DNA of 37,091 nucleotides, from assembly GCA_947260035.1 (NCBI GenBank), contig CAMYOO010000017.1:1-37091 (forward strand). Direction: 5' to 3'. Source of the stretch: an uncultured delta proteobacterium. GTDB lineage: Bacteria; Myxococcota_A; UBA9160; JAFDET01. The notes under the pieces are model-generated. The model ran no database searches and was not told the DNA's origin. It worked only from the letters and a program-made list of their open reading frames with translations. A program made the position numbers and the translations under genes. Shown piece by piece: positions 25,615 to 33,632 of the stretch (positions are counted from its first letter, which is position 1; each line of letters starts with the position of its first letter).

Positions 25615-26838
25615 TCAATCCAGATCGGCGAGGCGCGCAAGTGGTGTGAGCACACCGCGGTTTCCGCGGCACCAGCTCAGGGGCGGCTCCTGCATGCGCC
25701 CCGGCGCGCAGGTGCGTGATGCGCCGAGCTCGGCACAGGCGGCCGACAGCCGGCGCGTTGCCGGTCCGAAGCCTTCCAGCGCCGCGCCGGCCAGGAACGG
25801 CCCAAGCGGGCGCAGCGTGTCGACCAGGGAGGGGATGTCGGGAACCGGATGTGTGCGCACGAAGCGGTGTAACGGAGCGGGGCGCCAGTGCGTGTCGATT
25901 TCCTGCACCACGGTGAAGCGGCCGGCTGTGTCCGCCCACACCCGAGCGCCGCGCATGCGCGCCTGGTCCGCTTCACTGACCGCCGCGTTGGCGGCCTCTG
26001 CCGGAACGCGGCCACGCGGGCAGCGCGCCTCGGCCTCGGCCAGCGCATCCGCCAGGGCCTCGGCGAGCTGGGCGCCGCCGACCGCGTAGACCGCCAGCGG
26101 GGACAAGCAGCCCAGTTGGTCCCAGAGGGCCACGTCTCGCGCGATGCGCTCCGCTACGTCTGGCTCCGCATCCGGGCCGACGGCGGCGATCGAGAGCTTG
26201 TGGCCGTGCGTCACCAACCGTCGCGGCGGCGTTACGCGCGCAGATACCGCGCGGACGGTTGCGTCGCTCCCGGTGACGAGCACGCAGTCGGCCTCCAGCA
26301 GGGCCGCTACGCAGTCCGCGTCGTCACTTGGGAACGCGACGATCTCGACGGCCGCCCCCAGCTCCGGGTCCAGATTCGCCAGGTCGCGCCGGAAGCGCAC
26401 CGCCGTGATCGGATCGTGCTGCGAGGGCTTCGCCAGCACGGGAGAGCGCAGCACCAGCGGCGCCAGCAGGTCCAGCAGCGTCGGCATGGGCAGCGCGCCG
26501 GCCAGGATGGTCGCGGTGGTGGGGAAACCGCCGACCGCGCGTGGCCCCCGGCCCTGGAATGCATCCCGGCCCAGCTCGCGCTCGACCAGGTCGCGCAGGG
26601 CGTCGCCGCTCCAGGCCCCGAGCGCCCGGGTCAGCCCCTCTCGCACGGTCTCGGGCGAGAAGCCCGTGGCCTCGGGAAGCTCGTCTTCGAGCCCCTTGCG
26701 GATCGCAGAGCCCGGATCGGCCAGTCGGTCCACGGCCGCGGCCAGGGTGTCCAGCACCTGGTCTGCCGGACGCGCGCGCAGCGCCTCTCCCGCCGTGCGC
26801 ACCCGGGCCAGCGCCTCGCTCACATCGCGGGCGATCAT
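25615..26838 (-). CDS. LuxC-like acyl-CoA/acyl-protein reductase
   Basis: LuxC proteins reduce an activated acyl group to an aldehyde with NADPH. The product (407 aa) has the aldehyde-dehydrogenase-like layout of the family: an N-terminal helical part, the nucleotide-binding region with GGFPTTATILAGALPMPTLL and VLVTGSDATVRAV, HGHKLSIAAVG, and the catalytic Cys244 in WDQLGCLSPLAVY. ATG 26838 overlaps the stop of the LuxE-like gene (ATGA), consistent with the physical complex formed by these two proteins in luminous bacteria. No luciferase genes (luxA, luxB) occur in the window, so light emission is not implied. Confidence 0.9.
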   Translation of the reverse strand: MIARDVSEALARVRTAGEALRARPADQVLDTLAAAVDRLADPGSAIRKGLEDELPEATGFSPETVREGLTRALGAWSGDALRDLVERELGRDAFQGRGPRAVGGFPTTATILAGALPMPTLLDLLAPLVLRSPVLAKPSQHDPITAVRFRRDLANLDPELGAAVEIVAFPSDDADCVAALLEADCVLVTGSDATVRAVSARVTPPRRLVTHGHKLSIAAVGPDAEPDVAERIARDVALWDQLGCLSPLAVYAVGGAQLAEALADALAEAEARCPRGRVPAEAANAAVSEADQARMRGARVWADTAGRFTVVQEIDTHWRPAPLHRFVRTHPVPDIPSLVDTLRPLGPFLAGAALEGFGPATRRLSAACAELGASRTCAPGRMQEPPLSWCRGNRGVLTPLARLADLD

Positions 26839-27920
26839 CCCTGCGCGCCTTCCAGCATCTCGTCGGCGGCGATGGAGCAGCCGCGCGCTTCGGCACCCGG
26901 CTCTCGGCCTAGCACGTCGAAGCCGTCGCCCAGGCGGCGCCCGCGGTCGGCCGTGCGCACCGCGAGCACGCTGCCGGTGTTGGCAAGGTCCGTTAGCACG
27001 AGGACGCCCGTCTCGCCGTCCTTCACCTCGTGGTCGTCGACGGGGTCGAGTACGCGCGCCCGCGCCCAGGGGGGTCCCAGCTTGCGGCGCGGCTCTTCGG
27101 GGCGAGCCAGCGAGGAGTCGTAGAACTGGCTGCCCAGCTCGGTCATGCCGTACTGGTTGACGATGCGAGACGCGGGGACGCCCAGTGCGCCGGCCAGCGC
27201 GGCATGCAGCTCCGCCCGCGGAACCTCACGGCTGCGACCCTTGAAGCCGCCGGTCTCCATGATGCGGCTGCCTTCGGGCAGCGCGAGCCTGCGCTCCTGT
27301 GCGGACAGCGCGTCCAGCAGGTGCACCAGGGCGAAGGCGGTTCCGCACAGGCAGACCGCGCTCGAGGCGGAAGCCAGTGCGGCGAGGGCGCGTTCGAGAT
27401 CCAGGCCGATCACGCTGTCCGTCGTCCCCAGCTCCCGGACCGCCACGTCGAACATCCAGGAGAGGGAGGAGTCCGGAGCTTCGCTTCGCGAGGGGGCCAG
27501 CACAACGAACGGCATCCGCTCGTCGCCGCCCAGCTCCGGGAGCAGCATGCGTCGGAATGTCGGCAGGAGCGACGCTTCGTAGAGCTCCAGGGTGTCCAGG
27601 TGCAGCTCTCCGCGCGCGGCGCTGGACGTCCCGCTGGTGCGGAACGTGTGCAGCGTCCGATCCGGCGCGAACGCACGCAACGGCATCTCCTTGAACGCGC
27701 CGGTGGGGACGGCGGGGATCTCGCGCCAGCAGGTCAGGCGCTCCGGTGCGCGCCCCCGGCTCCGGCAGAGGCGCCGGAAGGGCGCGCAGTGCTCGAACTG
27801 GTAGGTGAAGAGCGCTCGGGCCAGGCTGTCGAAGCGCTCTTCGTCGGGCTCGAAGCCGGGCTCGCGGATCCAGGCCAGGACGCGCGCGTCCAGGTCCGCG
27901 CGCTCCGGGTCTGCGCTCAC
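26835..27920 (-). CDS. LuxE-like acyl-protein synthetase (ATP-dependent carboxylate activation)
   Basis: LuxE activates a carboxylic acid as acyl-AMP and loads it on its own Cys before passing it to LuxC. The 361-residue protein shows the adenylation motifs TFRTSGTSSAARGEL (about 92-106) and RIVNQYGMTELGSQFYD, and ends with ARGCSIAADEML, where Cys348 is at the place of the acylated cysteine of known LuxE. GTG 27920 overlaps the aminotransferase stop (GTGA). The acid used is unknown; the PaaK-like arylacetate family is the closest alternative, but the terminal Cys favours LuxE. A longer open frame extends upstream but covers the aminotransferase gene in another phase. Confidence 0.92.
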   Translation of the reverse strand: MSADPERADLDARVLAWIREPGFEPDEERFDSLARALFTYQFEHCAPFRRLCRSRGRAPERLTCWREIPAVPTGAFKEMPLRAFAPDRTLHTFRTSGTSSAARGELHLDTLELYEASLLPTFRRMLLPELGGDERMPFVVLAPSRSEAPDSSLSWMFDVAVRELGTTDSVIGLDLERALAALASASSAVCLCGTAFALVHLLDALSAQERRLALPEGSRIMETGGFKGRSREVPRAELHAALAGALGVPASRIVNQYGMTELGSQFYDSSLARPEEPRRKLGPPWARARVLDPVDDHEVKDGETGVLVLTDLANTGSVLAVRTADRGRRLGDGFDVLGREPGAEARGCSIAADEMLEGAQG

Positions 27921-29194
27921 GGGATGCACTCCGCCACGACGTCCAGCGCGGCCAGCAGTGCGTCGCGTTCGATACTGAGGGGCGGCGTCAGCGAGATCAC
28001 CTGGCCGGCGTCGCCCGACGGGATGACGATGACACCGCGGTGCAGCGCCTCGGCGCAGGCAACGGCGGTGTCGGCGGCCTCGTGCAGCTCGACGCCCAGG
28101 AGCAGGCCGAGCCCACGCACGTCGGACACGGCGGCGCGGCCGTTCAGCCGCCGGCGCAGGTGTGCCAGGGCAACTCCGCCGAGCTCCTCGGCGTGCGCTA
28201 CGAGCTTCTCCTCGCGAAGCACGGCGATGGATGCGAGGGCTGCGGCACAGCCGGGTGGGTGGCCCAGGAAGGTCCACGTGTGCAGGGCCTCGCCGCCCGA
28301 GGGAGGCCAGGCATCCATGATCTCCGCGCGCCCCACGCAAGCCGAGAGCGGCATGCCCGACGTCAGGCCCTTGCCCACGCACAGCAGGTCCGGAACCACG
28401 CCTTCGTGCTCGCACGCGAACCAGCGTCCCGTGCGACCGAAGCCGGTGTAGACCTCGTCGCAGATCAAGAGCCAACCCTCCCGGTTGCAGCGCTCGCGCA
28501 AGCCGGCCAGGAAGCCCTGCTTTGGAATCCGCTCGCCGCCGCGTCCCTGCACCGGCTCGACCAATACGGCGCCCACCGGCTGCGGGCACGCGCGCGCGGC
28601 GCGCTCCACGTCGTCTACGTCTCCGAAGCGCGCGAAGCTCGTGGCGCCCGCCAGGCGCGCCGCGAACGGGTCGCGGAAGTGGGGGCGCCAGGTTGCGTCC
28701 AGGGCTCCGTAGGTCAGGCCGTGGTAGGCCCCCTCGAACGCCACCACGCCGGCGCGGCCGCTGGCGAGCTGCGCCGTCTTGAGCGCGGTCTCCACGGCGT
28801 CCGAACCTGATGATCCCAGCACGGCCCGGGCGGGACCCGCGCCCGGGAAAAGACCGGCCAGTGCCTCCAGAAGCTCCACCTTCAGCGCGGGAGGATGCAC
28901 GTCGCCCATGGCGTGCATCAGGGTTTCCGCCTGCTCCTGCACGGCGGCCACCACGCGTGGATGAGCGTGCCCCGCCGCCGCTACGCCGAAGCCCGCGACC
29001 AGATCGACGTAGCGGTTGTCGTCCACGTCCCAGACGTTCGCACCCGCGGCGCGGGCCCAGAAGATCGGCGGCGTGGGCTCGGTGCAGGTGACGTTGCGGC
29101 TCTCGACGCGGGTCAGGCGTTCGGCGAGCGCGAGCGAGCCGGGACCGGGTATGGGCGTCCGGATGTGGGGAGCAAGCGTAGGGAGCGCGGGCAC
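27917..29194 (-). CDS. Class III PLP aminotransferase (omega-aminotransferase type)
   Basis: This aminotransferase has 425 residues. The PLP lysine is Lys275 in CVGKGLTSGMPLSA, and PLP-pyridine Asp246 sits in ICDEVYTGFGRTG. GSSGSDAVETALK binds the phosphate. Class III members act on omega-amino groups (GABA, ornithine, diamines, or aldehyde/amine pairs). As first gene of the three-gene overlap with LuxE and LuxC, it may convert the aldehyde product into an amine, or supply an acid substrate. Both are inferences. The start is ATG 29194, 49 nt from the divergent CDF gene, so a promoter must lie in that short gap. Confidence 0.92.
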   Translation of the reverse strand: MPALPTLAPHIRTPIPGPGSLALAERLTRVESRNVTCTEPTPPIFWARAAGANVWDVDDNRYVDLVAGFGVAAAGHAHPRVVAAVQEQAETLMHAMGDVHPPALKVELLEALAGLFPGAGPARAVLGSSGSDAVETALKTAQLASGRAGVVAFEGAYHGLTYGALDATWRPHFRDPFAARLAGATSFARFGDVDDVERAARACPQPVGAVLVEPVQGRGGERIPKQGFLAGLRERCNREGWLLICDEVYTGFGRTGRWFACEHEGVVPDLLCVGKGLTSGMPLSACVGRAEIMDAWPPSGGEALHTWTFLGHPPGCAAALASIAVLREEKLVAHAEELGGVALAHLRRRLNGRAAVSDVRGLGLLLGVELHEAADTAVACAEALHRGVIVIPSGDAGQVISLTPPLSIERDALLAALDVVAECIP

Positions 29195-29243
29195 GGTCGG
29201 ATTCTAGCCTTCGGGCTCTGCTCCGGCGCTGTAGACTCCGGTG

Positions 29244-30284
29244 ATGGGGAGCCCGGGCGGGGAGGACCAGGCGGGAGACCGCGGCCAGCGTATTCGCGCC
29301 GGCTGGCTCTCCTTGGTCGTCGGCGTCGCCATCTTTGCGGGCAAGCTGGCCACCTACGGGGTGACCGGATCCACCGCCGTCTTCTCCGACGCAATGGAGT
29401 CCGTGGTCAACGTCGCAGCGGCGGCGCTGTTGGTCTACAGCCTGCTGGTCGCGTCCCGGCCCGCGGACCGCGACCACCCCTATGGCCACGGCAAGGTCGA
29501 GTTCTTCTCGGCCGGCGTGGAGGGCACGTTGATCGCGGTGGCCGCGGTCCTCATCATCGGTCAGAGCGTGCGCGACCTGGTGCGGGGCCCGGAGCTGCAT
29601 CGCTTCGATCTGGGCGTCTTGTTCTTGAGCGGCCTGGCCCTGGTGAACGGAACGCTGGGCGCGTACCTGATTCGCCTGGGCCGGCGCACCCGCTCGCTGG
29701 CGCTGGAAGCCGACGGCCGCCACCTGATGACCGACGTGCTGACGAGCATCGGCGTCGTGGCGGGCCTGATCGCGGTCTGGGTCACCGGTTGGCTGTGGCT
29801 CGACGCCCTGGTAGCCGTGGCGGTTGCGCTTCACATCCTCGCCGCGGGCTGGTCGCTGATTCGCCGCGCGGTCGGCGGCCTGATGGACGAGGCCGACACC
29901 GAAGCGTTGCGCCGCATCACCGACGCGCTGGAGGCGTCACGCGAGCCCTGGTGCATCGACGTCCACGGGCTGCGCGCCTGGCGATCCGGCGCGCTCCAGC
30001 ACGTGGACCTGCACGTGGCGGTGCCGCGTTACTTCGACGTGGAGCGCGTGCACGACATCAACGATGAGATCGAAGCCACGATCCTGTCCGCCATGGAGGC
30101 CGGCGGCGACGTGCTGGTGCACTTCGATCCCTGCCGGCCGCGCCAGTGCGGGTGCTGCACCATGACGGACTGCCCGGTGCGCGACCATCCCTTCGGTCGC
30201 CGGCAGCCCATCAGCCTGGAGCGCGCGGTGCGCCGCGACGAGGAGCTGGAGACGGGCCTCCCCGTGGCGGAGGTGGCCACGTGA
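29244..30284 (+). CDS. Cation diffusion facilitator transporter with Cys-rich C-terminal extension
   Basis: A CDF-family metal/proton antiporter of 346 residues. Six membrane helices are visible, with the metal-site motifs FSDAMESVVN (TM2) and HLMTD (TM5), and DHPYGHGKVEFF after TM2. The cytoplasmic ferredoxin-like domain (LRAWRSGALQHVDLHVAVP) is followed by an added segment with five closely spaced cysteines, residues 297-310 (CRPRQCGCCTMTDC), which could bind Zn, Fe or another soft metal. ATG 29244 is chosen over GTG 29241. The metal exported is not predictable. The stop overlaps the next start (GTGA). Confidence 0.92.
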   Translation: MGSPGGEDQAGDRGQRIRAGWLSLVVGVAIFAGKLATYGVTGSTAVFSDAMESVVNVAAAALLVYSLLVASRPADRDHPYGHGKVEFFSAGVEGTLIAVAAVLIIGQSVRDLVRGPELHRFDLGVLFLSGLALVNGTLGAYLIRLGRRTRSLALEADGRHLMTDVLTSIGVVAGLIAVWVTGWLWLDALVAVAVALHILAAGWSLIRRAVGGLMDEADTEALRRITDALEASREPWCIDVHGLRAWRSGALQHVDLHVAVPRYFDVERVHDINDEIEATILSAMEAGGDVLVHFDPCRPRQCGCCTMTDCPVRDHPFGRRQPISLERAVRRDEELETGLPVAEVAT

Positions 30285-32008
30285 ACGAGGACGAGCGCAC
30301 GCGCAGGCTCGTCCAGGTCTTCTTCCTCCTGAACCTGCTCCAGGGCTACCTCTGGGCGATCAACGGGACGGCGTCCAAGTACATCCGCGAGGAGTTCGGC
30401 CTCTCCGAGTCGGCCCTGGCCTTCGCCTTCGGCGTATTCGCCTCGGGATCGCTGGGCACGCTCTGGCTCTCGCGCCTGGCGGATCGGCACGGCCGCCGCC
30501 GCCTCACCCTGCTGGCCTGCGCGGCGGCTCCCGTGCTGGCCGTAGCCAGCGGTCTGGCTCCGGGCATCGTCTCCTACGTGGCGGTTCAGATCGGCGTCGT
30601 GGCGCTGATCGGCACGCTCTTCGCCGTGAGCGTGGTGGTGATCACCGAGGAGCTGCCCGACGCCGCGCGCGCCAAGGCCCAGGGCTGGGTGGGCCTGGCC
30701 AGCGGTCTGGGCAGCGGGCTGGTCCTGGTGCTGGTGGCCGGCGTCGTGCTCCTGCCCGGGGGCTGGCGCTGGCTCTGGGCGCCGGTGGTTCCGATGATCT
30801 TCCTGCTGCCGCGCTTGCGGCGCTTCCTGCCCGAGACGGATCGCTTCCGCAAGGCCGAGCAGCTGGGGGAAACCCAGTCGGCGGAGATCCGGGAGCTGTG
30901 GCATTCGCGCTATCGGGGACGCGCGATCGGGATCTTCGCCACCGCATTCCTGGGCAACGCGGCCAACGTCGCTGCCATGACCTGGGGGATGTACCACCTG
31001 CTCGAGAACCTGGAGCTTCCCCAGGCCGAGGCCAGCGCGATCTTCGTCATCGGCGGAGCGCTGGCGGTGCTGGGCTTTCCCCTGGGCGGCCGCTGGTCCG
31101 ACGACTTCGGTCGCCGCCACACGGCCGCCCTGGGCAGCCTGATCTCCACCGTGTTCGCAATCGGCTTCTTCTGGATTCCCAGGGAATCTCCGATGCTGGT
31201 GCCGCTCCTGGCGATCACGTTCGGCATCAACGGGCTGTTCCGCACCGCCAAGATGATCGCGTGGCGCACCTCGGCCACGGAGCTCTTTCCCACGCGGCTG
31301 CGCGCCGCGGTGCAGGGCCTCTCGGCCGTGATGGCATCGCTCTCCGGGATCTTTGCCCAGTTCACCATGGCGGCGTTGGCGCCACTCCTCGGTGGTCTGG
31401 TGGAGGCCGCGTCCGTTGTGATCCTGCTGGGCATCCCGGCCGCGATCGCCTTCTGGTGGTTCGTGCCGGAGACGGCGGGTGTGGAGCTGGAGAGCGCCGC
31501 GCAGGAAGACCGCGCCGCCGTGGCGTACGTGGGCCTCGGTTCGAACCTGGGCGATCGCGCGGGTCAGTTCGACCGCGCACTGGGCTCCCTGGGCGCGACA
31601 CCCGGCATCACCGTCACCAAGACCAGCGCACTCTACGAGACGGATCCCGTGGGCGGCCCCCCGGGGCAAGGCCCCTATCTAAATGCAGTCGCTGTGTTGA
31701 CCACGACCCTGGCGCCGCGGGCACTGCTGGAACGGCTGCTGGCCGTCGAACGCCAGGCCGGGCGGACGCGCCGCGCCGAGCGCGACGCGCCTCGAGAGCT
31801 CGACCTGGACCTGCTCCTCTACGGCGAGGCGCGCATCGAAGAGCCCGACCTGGTGGTTCCCCACCCGCGGCTGCACGAGCGCGGCTTCGTGCTCGAACCA
31901 TTGCGCGACGTGGCACCCGATCTGGTCCACCCGGTGATCGGCAAAGACGTGGAGACACTGGCCGCCCGCGTCCGCAACAAAGCCGCCGTCCGCCCCTACT
32001 CCGGCTGA
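30281..32008 (+). CDS. folK: MFS transporter fused in frame to FolK (HPPK)
   Basis: One 575-codon frame holds two known families. Residues 1 to about 405 form a major facilitator with the loop motifs RLADRHGRRR and WSDDFGRRH and about twelve membrane helices. From about 414 the sequence is 6-hydroxymethyl-7,8-dihydropterin pyrophosphokinase, a folate-biosynthesis enzyme: YVGLGSNLGDR, PYLNAVAVL and RELDLDLLLYG. No stop lies between them; the linker is short (ELESAAQEDRAAV). GTG 31520 could start FolK alone, so internal initiation is an alternative to a true fusion. The start GTG 30281 overlaps the CDF stop. The transporter's cargo is unknown; a folate or pterin link is tempting but unproven. 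Confidence 0.85.
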   Translation: MNEDERTRRLVQVFFLLNLLQGYLWAINGTASKYIREEFGLSESALAFAFGVFASGSLGTLWLSRLADRHGRRRLTLLACAAAPVLAVASGLAPGIVSYVAVQIGVVALIGTLFAVSVVVITEELPDAARAKAQGWVGLASGLGSGLVLVLVAGVVLLPGGWRWLWAPVVPMIFLLPRLRRFLPETDRFRKAEQLGETQSAEIRELWHSRYRGRAIGIFATAFLGNAANVAAMTWGMYHLLENLELPQAEASAIFVIGGALAVLGFPLGGRWSDDFGRRHTAALGSLISTVFAIGFFWIPRESPMLVPLLAITFGINGLFRTAKMIAWRTSATELFPTRLRAAVQGLSAVMASLSGIFAQFTMAALAPLLGGLVEAASVVILLGIPAAIAFWWFVPETAGVELESAAQEDRAAVAYVGLGSNLGDRAGQFDRALGSLGATPGITVTKTSALYETDPVGGPPGQGPYLNAVAVLTTTLAPRALLERLLAVERQAGRTRRAERDAPRELDLDLLLYGEARIEEPDLVVPHPRLHERGFVLEPLRDVAPDLVHPVIGKDVETLAARVRNKAAVRPYSG

Positions 32009-32009
32009 A

Positions 32010-32071
32010 GGAACCCACGGGACAGTCCCGCAGGTTCCCCGGTCAACTAAGGGGACAGTCCCGTTAGTTGA
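32010..32071. repeat. Two adjacent REP-like palindromes with GGGACAGTCCC cores
   Basis: The first unit (32010-32038) has arms GGAACC/GGTTCC around CGGGACAGTCCCG. The second (32043-32071) has arms TCAACTAA/TTAGTTGA around the same core. The pair fills the gap between convergent folK-end and kinase-like genes. Outer arms differ from those at 14816 but remain self-complementary, showing compensatory change. Confidence 0.88.
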
Positions 32072-32075
32072 CGGG

Positions 32076-32771
32076 TCAGTCCAGGTCGAGGGCGGGGAGG
32101 ATGGCGCGGAGGCGGATGCCGCCGGGCAAGGGGCGCGCGGCCAGCGAGCCTCCGCAGCCGGCGATCACCGCGGAGGCTGCTTCGAGGGAGATCTCCGATC
32201 CGGCGTCGGTCGCGGCGGCCGGGTCCAGCACTTCGTCCAGCGCCAGTGCCGAAAGCTTTTTGCCCACCAGGTCCAGCTCCAGCAGGGCCGTATCGGGCTT
32301 GTCTCCCGGCGCTACGGCGATGCGCAGGCGTGCGTCGGCTCGGGTCAGGTCCGCCAGGCGGTACACCAGGAGGAAGACGAGCAGCTCGATGCGCGCCGGG
32401 TCGGCCTCCAGATGGAGCGGCTCCGGCGGCGCTTCGGCCACGAGCTGGAAACGGCGGCTCAGGGAGTCTTCCAGTGCCGGCGTTACGCGCCGCAGCACGG
32501 CGCCCAGCTCCGTCTCGTCGGTGCGGCCGAAGTGCGCGGAATGGTGCGTCGTAAGGGTGCGGGAGATGCGGATGCAGCGGTCCAATTCCCGCTGCAGTTC
32601 GAACTCTTCGCCGGGCATGTTGGCCAGGCCGGTCACCGCGGTCAACGCGTTGTTCAGAGAATGAGCGGCGCCGGCCGTCATGCGCCAGGCGCACTGCAGG
32701 TGGGCGATCTCCAGGAGCGCCACCTCGTCCAGGGTGGCAGCGCGGGCTCCGACTCGCATCCCCCGCTCCAT
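32076..32771 (-). CDS. Small soluble histidine-kinase-like protein with degenerate ATPase part
   Basis: The 231-residue protein has an H-box-like segment GAAHSLNNALTAVTG with His37 after a short N-terminal helix, and a C-terminal domain reminiscent of HATPase fold (ADPARIELLVFLLVYRLADL, ending LAARPLPGGIRLRAILPA). The N, G1 and G2 ATP-binding boxes are not recognisable, so it may be a phosphotransfer or regulatory relic rather than an active kinase. There is no sensor or membrane domain. Neighbours give no clear partner; no response regulator is next to it. It is divergent from cysH across an 90-nt gap. Confidence 0.7.
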   Translation of the reverse strand: MERGMRVGARAATLDEVALLEIAHLQCAWRMTAGAAHSLNNALTAVTGLANMPGEEFELQRELDRCIRISRTLTTHHSAHFGRTDETELGAVLRRVTPALEDSLSRRFQLVAEAPPEPLHLEADPARIELLVFLLVYRLADLTRADARLRIAVAPGDKPDTALLELDLVGKKLSALALDEVLDPAAATDAGSEISLEAASAVIAGCGGSLAARPLPGGIRLRAILPALDLD

Positions 32772-32861
32772 CGGCGCGACTGCTCAGCGGCCTGAGGCGG
32801 GACCCGGCCGGCGCTCTGCTACCTTGGCGGGCCGTCCCGGATTCCCGCGGCGAGGACACTC

Positions 32862-33632
32862 GTGGCCCAGAGTCCCCAGATGCTCGAAAAGTCTATTTCT
32901 TCCAAAGCCTTGGAGGAGATCTCCGGCGGCCGGCTGGAGGCTCTGCCGGCGGCCGAGGTGCTGGAGTGGGCGATCAAGACCTTCCATCCGGGGATCGCCC
33001 TGTCCGCTTCCTTCGGCGGGCCCGAGGGCATGGTCGTCCTGGACATGATGCACCGGCTCAATCCGCACAGCCGGGTCTTCGTTCTGGACACCGGCCGGCT
33101 TCCCCAGGCCACCTATGACCTCATCGACCGGGTGCGCGACCGCTACGACAAGGACGTGGAGATCGTGTTCCCCGAGCCGCCCGCCGTTGAGAAGATGGTG
33201 CGCGACCACGGCGCCAACCTCTTCTACGAGTCCATCGAGCGGCGTCAGCTCTGCTGTCAGGTGCGCAAGGTCGAGCCCCTGAACCGCAAGCTGGCGGATC
33301 TAGAAGCTTGGGTGACCGGCCTGCGCCGCGATCAGGCCGTCACGCGCACCCAGACCGCCAAGGTCGAGCTGGACCGCGCCCACGGCGGCATCGTCAAGGT
33401 GAACCCCCTGGCGGACTGGACCGACGAAGAAGTGTGGACCTACGTGCGCGAGCACGGCGTCCCCACCAATCGTCTGCACACCCAGCACTACCCGTCAGTG
33501 GGCTGCGATCCGTGCTCGCGCGCCATCAAGCCCGGCGAGGACCCGCGCGCCGGGCGTTGGTGGTGGGAGCGGCCCGAGACCAAGGAATGCGGAATCCACG
33601 TGGGCGAGGAAGAGGGAGGCTCGGGAATCTAG
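32862..33632 (+). CDS. cysH: Assimilatory APS/PAPS reductase CysH ([4Fe-4S] type)
   Basis: CysH reduces activated sulfate (APS or PAPS) to sulfite for cysteine synthesis. The 256-residue protein has the substrate-binding SASFGGPEG, VFVLDTGRL and GLRRDQAVTR. Four cluster cysteines (131, 132, 215, 218 in LCCQ and CDPC) are present, the mark of APS-type, [4Fe-4S] enzymes, with catalytic Cys243 in ETKECGIH. GTG 32862 is used; ATG 32880 is possible. The cluster requirement connects it with the SUF operon in this window, though the two are far apart. The next gene starts right after its stop. Confidence 0.95.
   Translation: MAQSPQMLEKSISSKALEEISGGRLEALPAAEVLEWAIKTFHPGIALSASFGGPEGMVVLDMMHRLNPHSRVFVLDTGRLPQATYDLIDRVRDRYDKDVEIVFPEPPAVEKMVRDHGANLFYESIERRQLCCQVRKVEPLNRKLADLEAWVTGLRRDQAVTRTQTAKVELDRAHGGIVKVNPLADWTDEEVWTYVREHGVPTNRLHTQHYPSVGCDPCSRAIKPGEDPRAGRWWWERPETKECGIHVGEEEGGSGI

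Noticed and set aside
24097-25719. A 540-codon plus-strand open frame opposite the radical SAM gene
   Set aside because: It is a shadow of the well-supported minus-strand protein with intact radical SAM cysteines.
25615-29194. A bioluminescence (lux) operon
   Set aside because: LuxC- and LuxE-like proteins are present, but luxA, luxB and luxD are absent in the window and an aminotransferase takes their place.
26835-29834. A 999-codon minus-strand open frame
   Set aside because: Only the last 361 codons (LuxE) are real. The upstream part is antisense to the CDF gene and out of phase with the aminotransferase, and is low-complexity Arg/Gly/Ala sequence.
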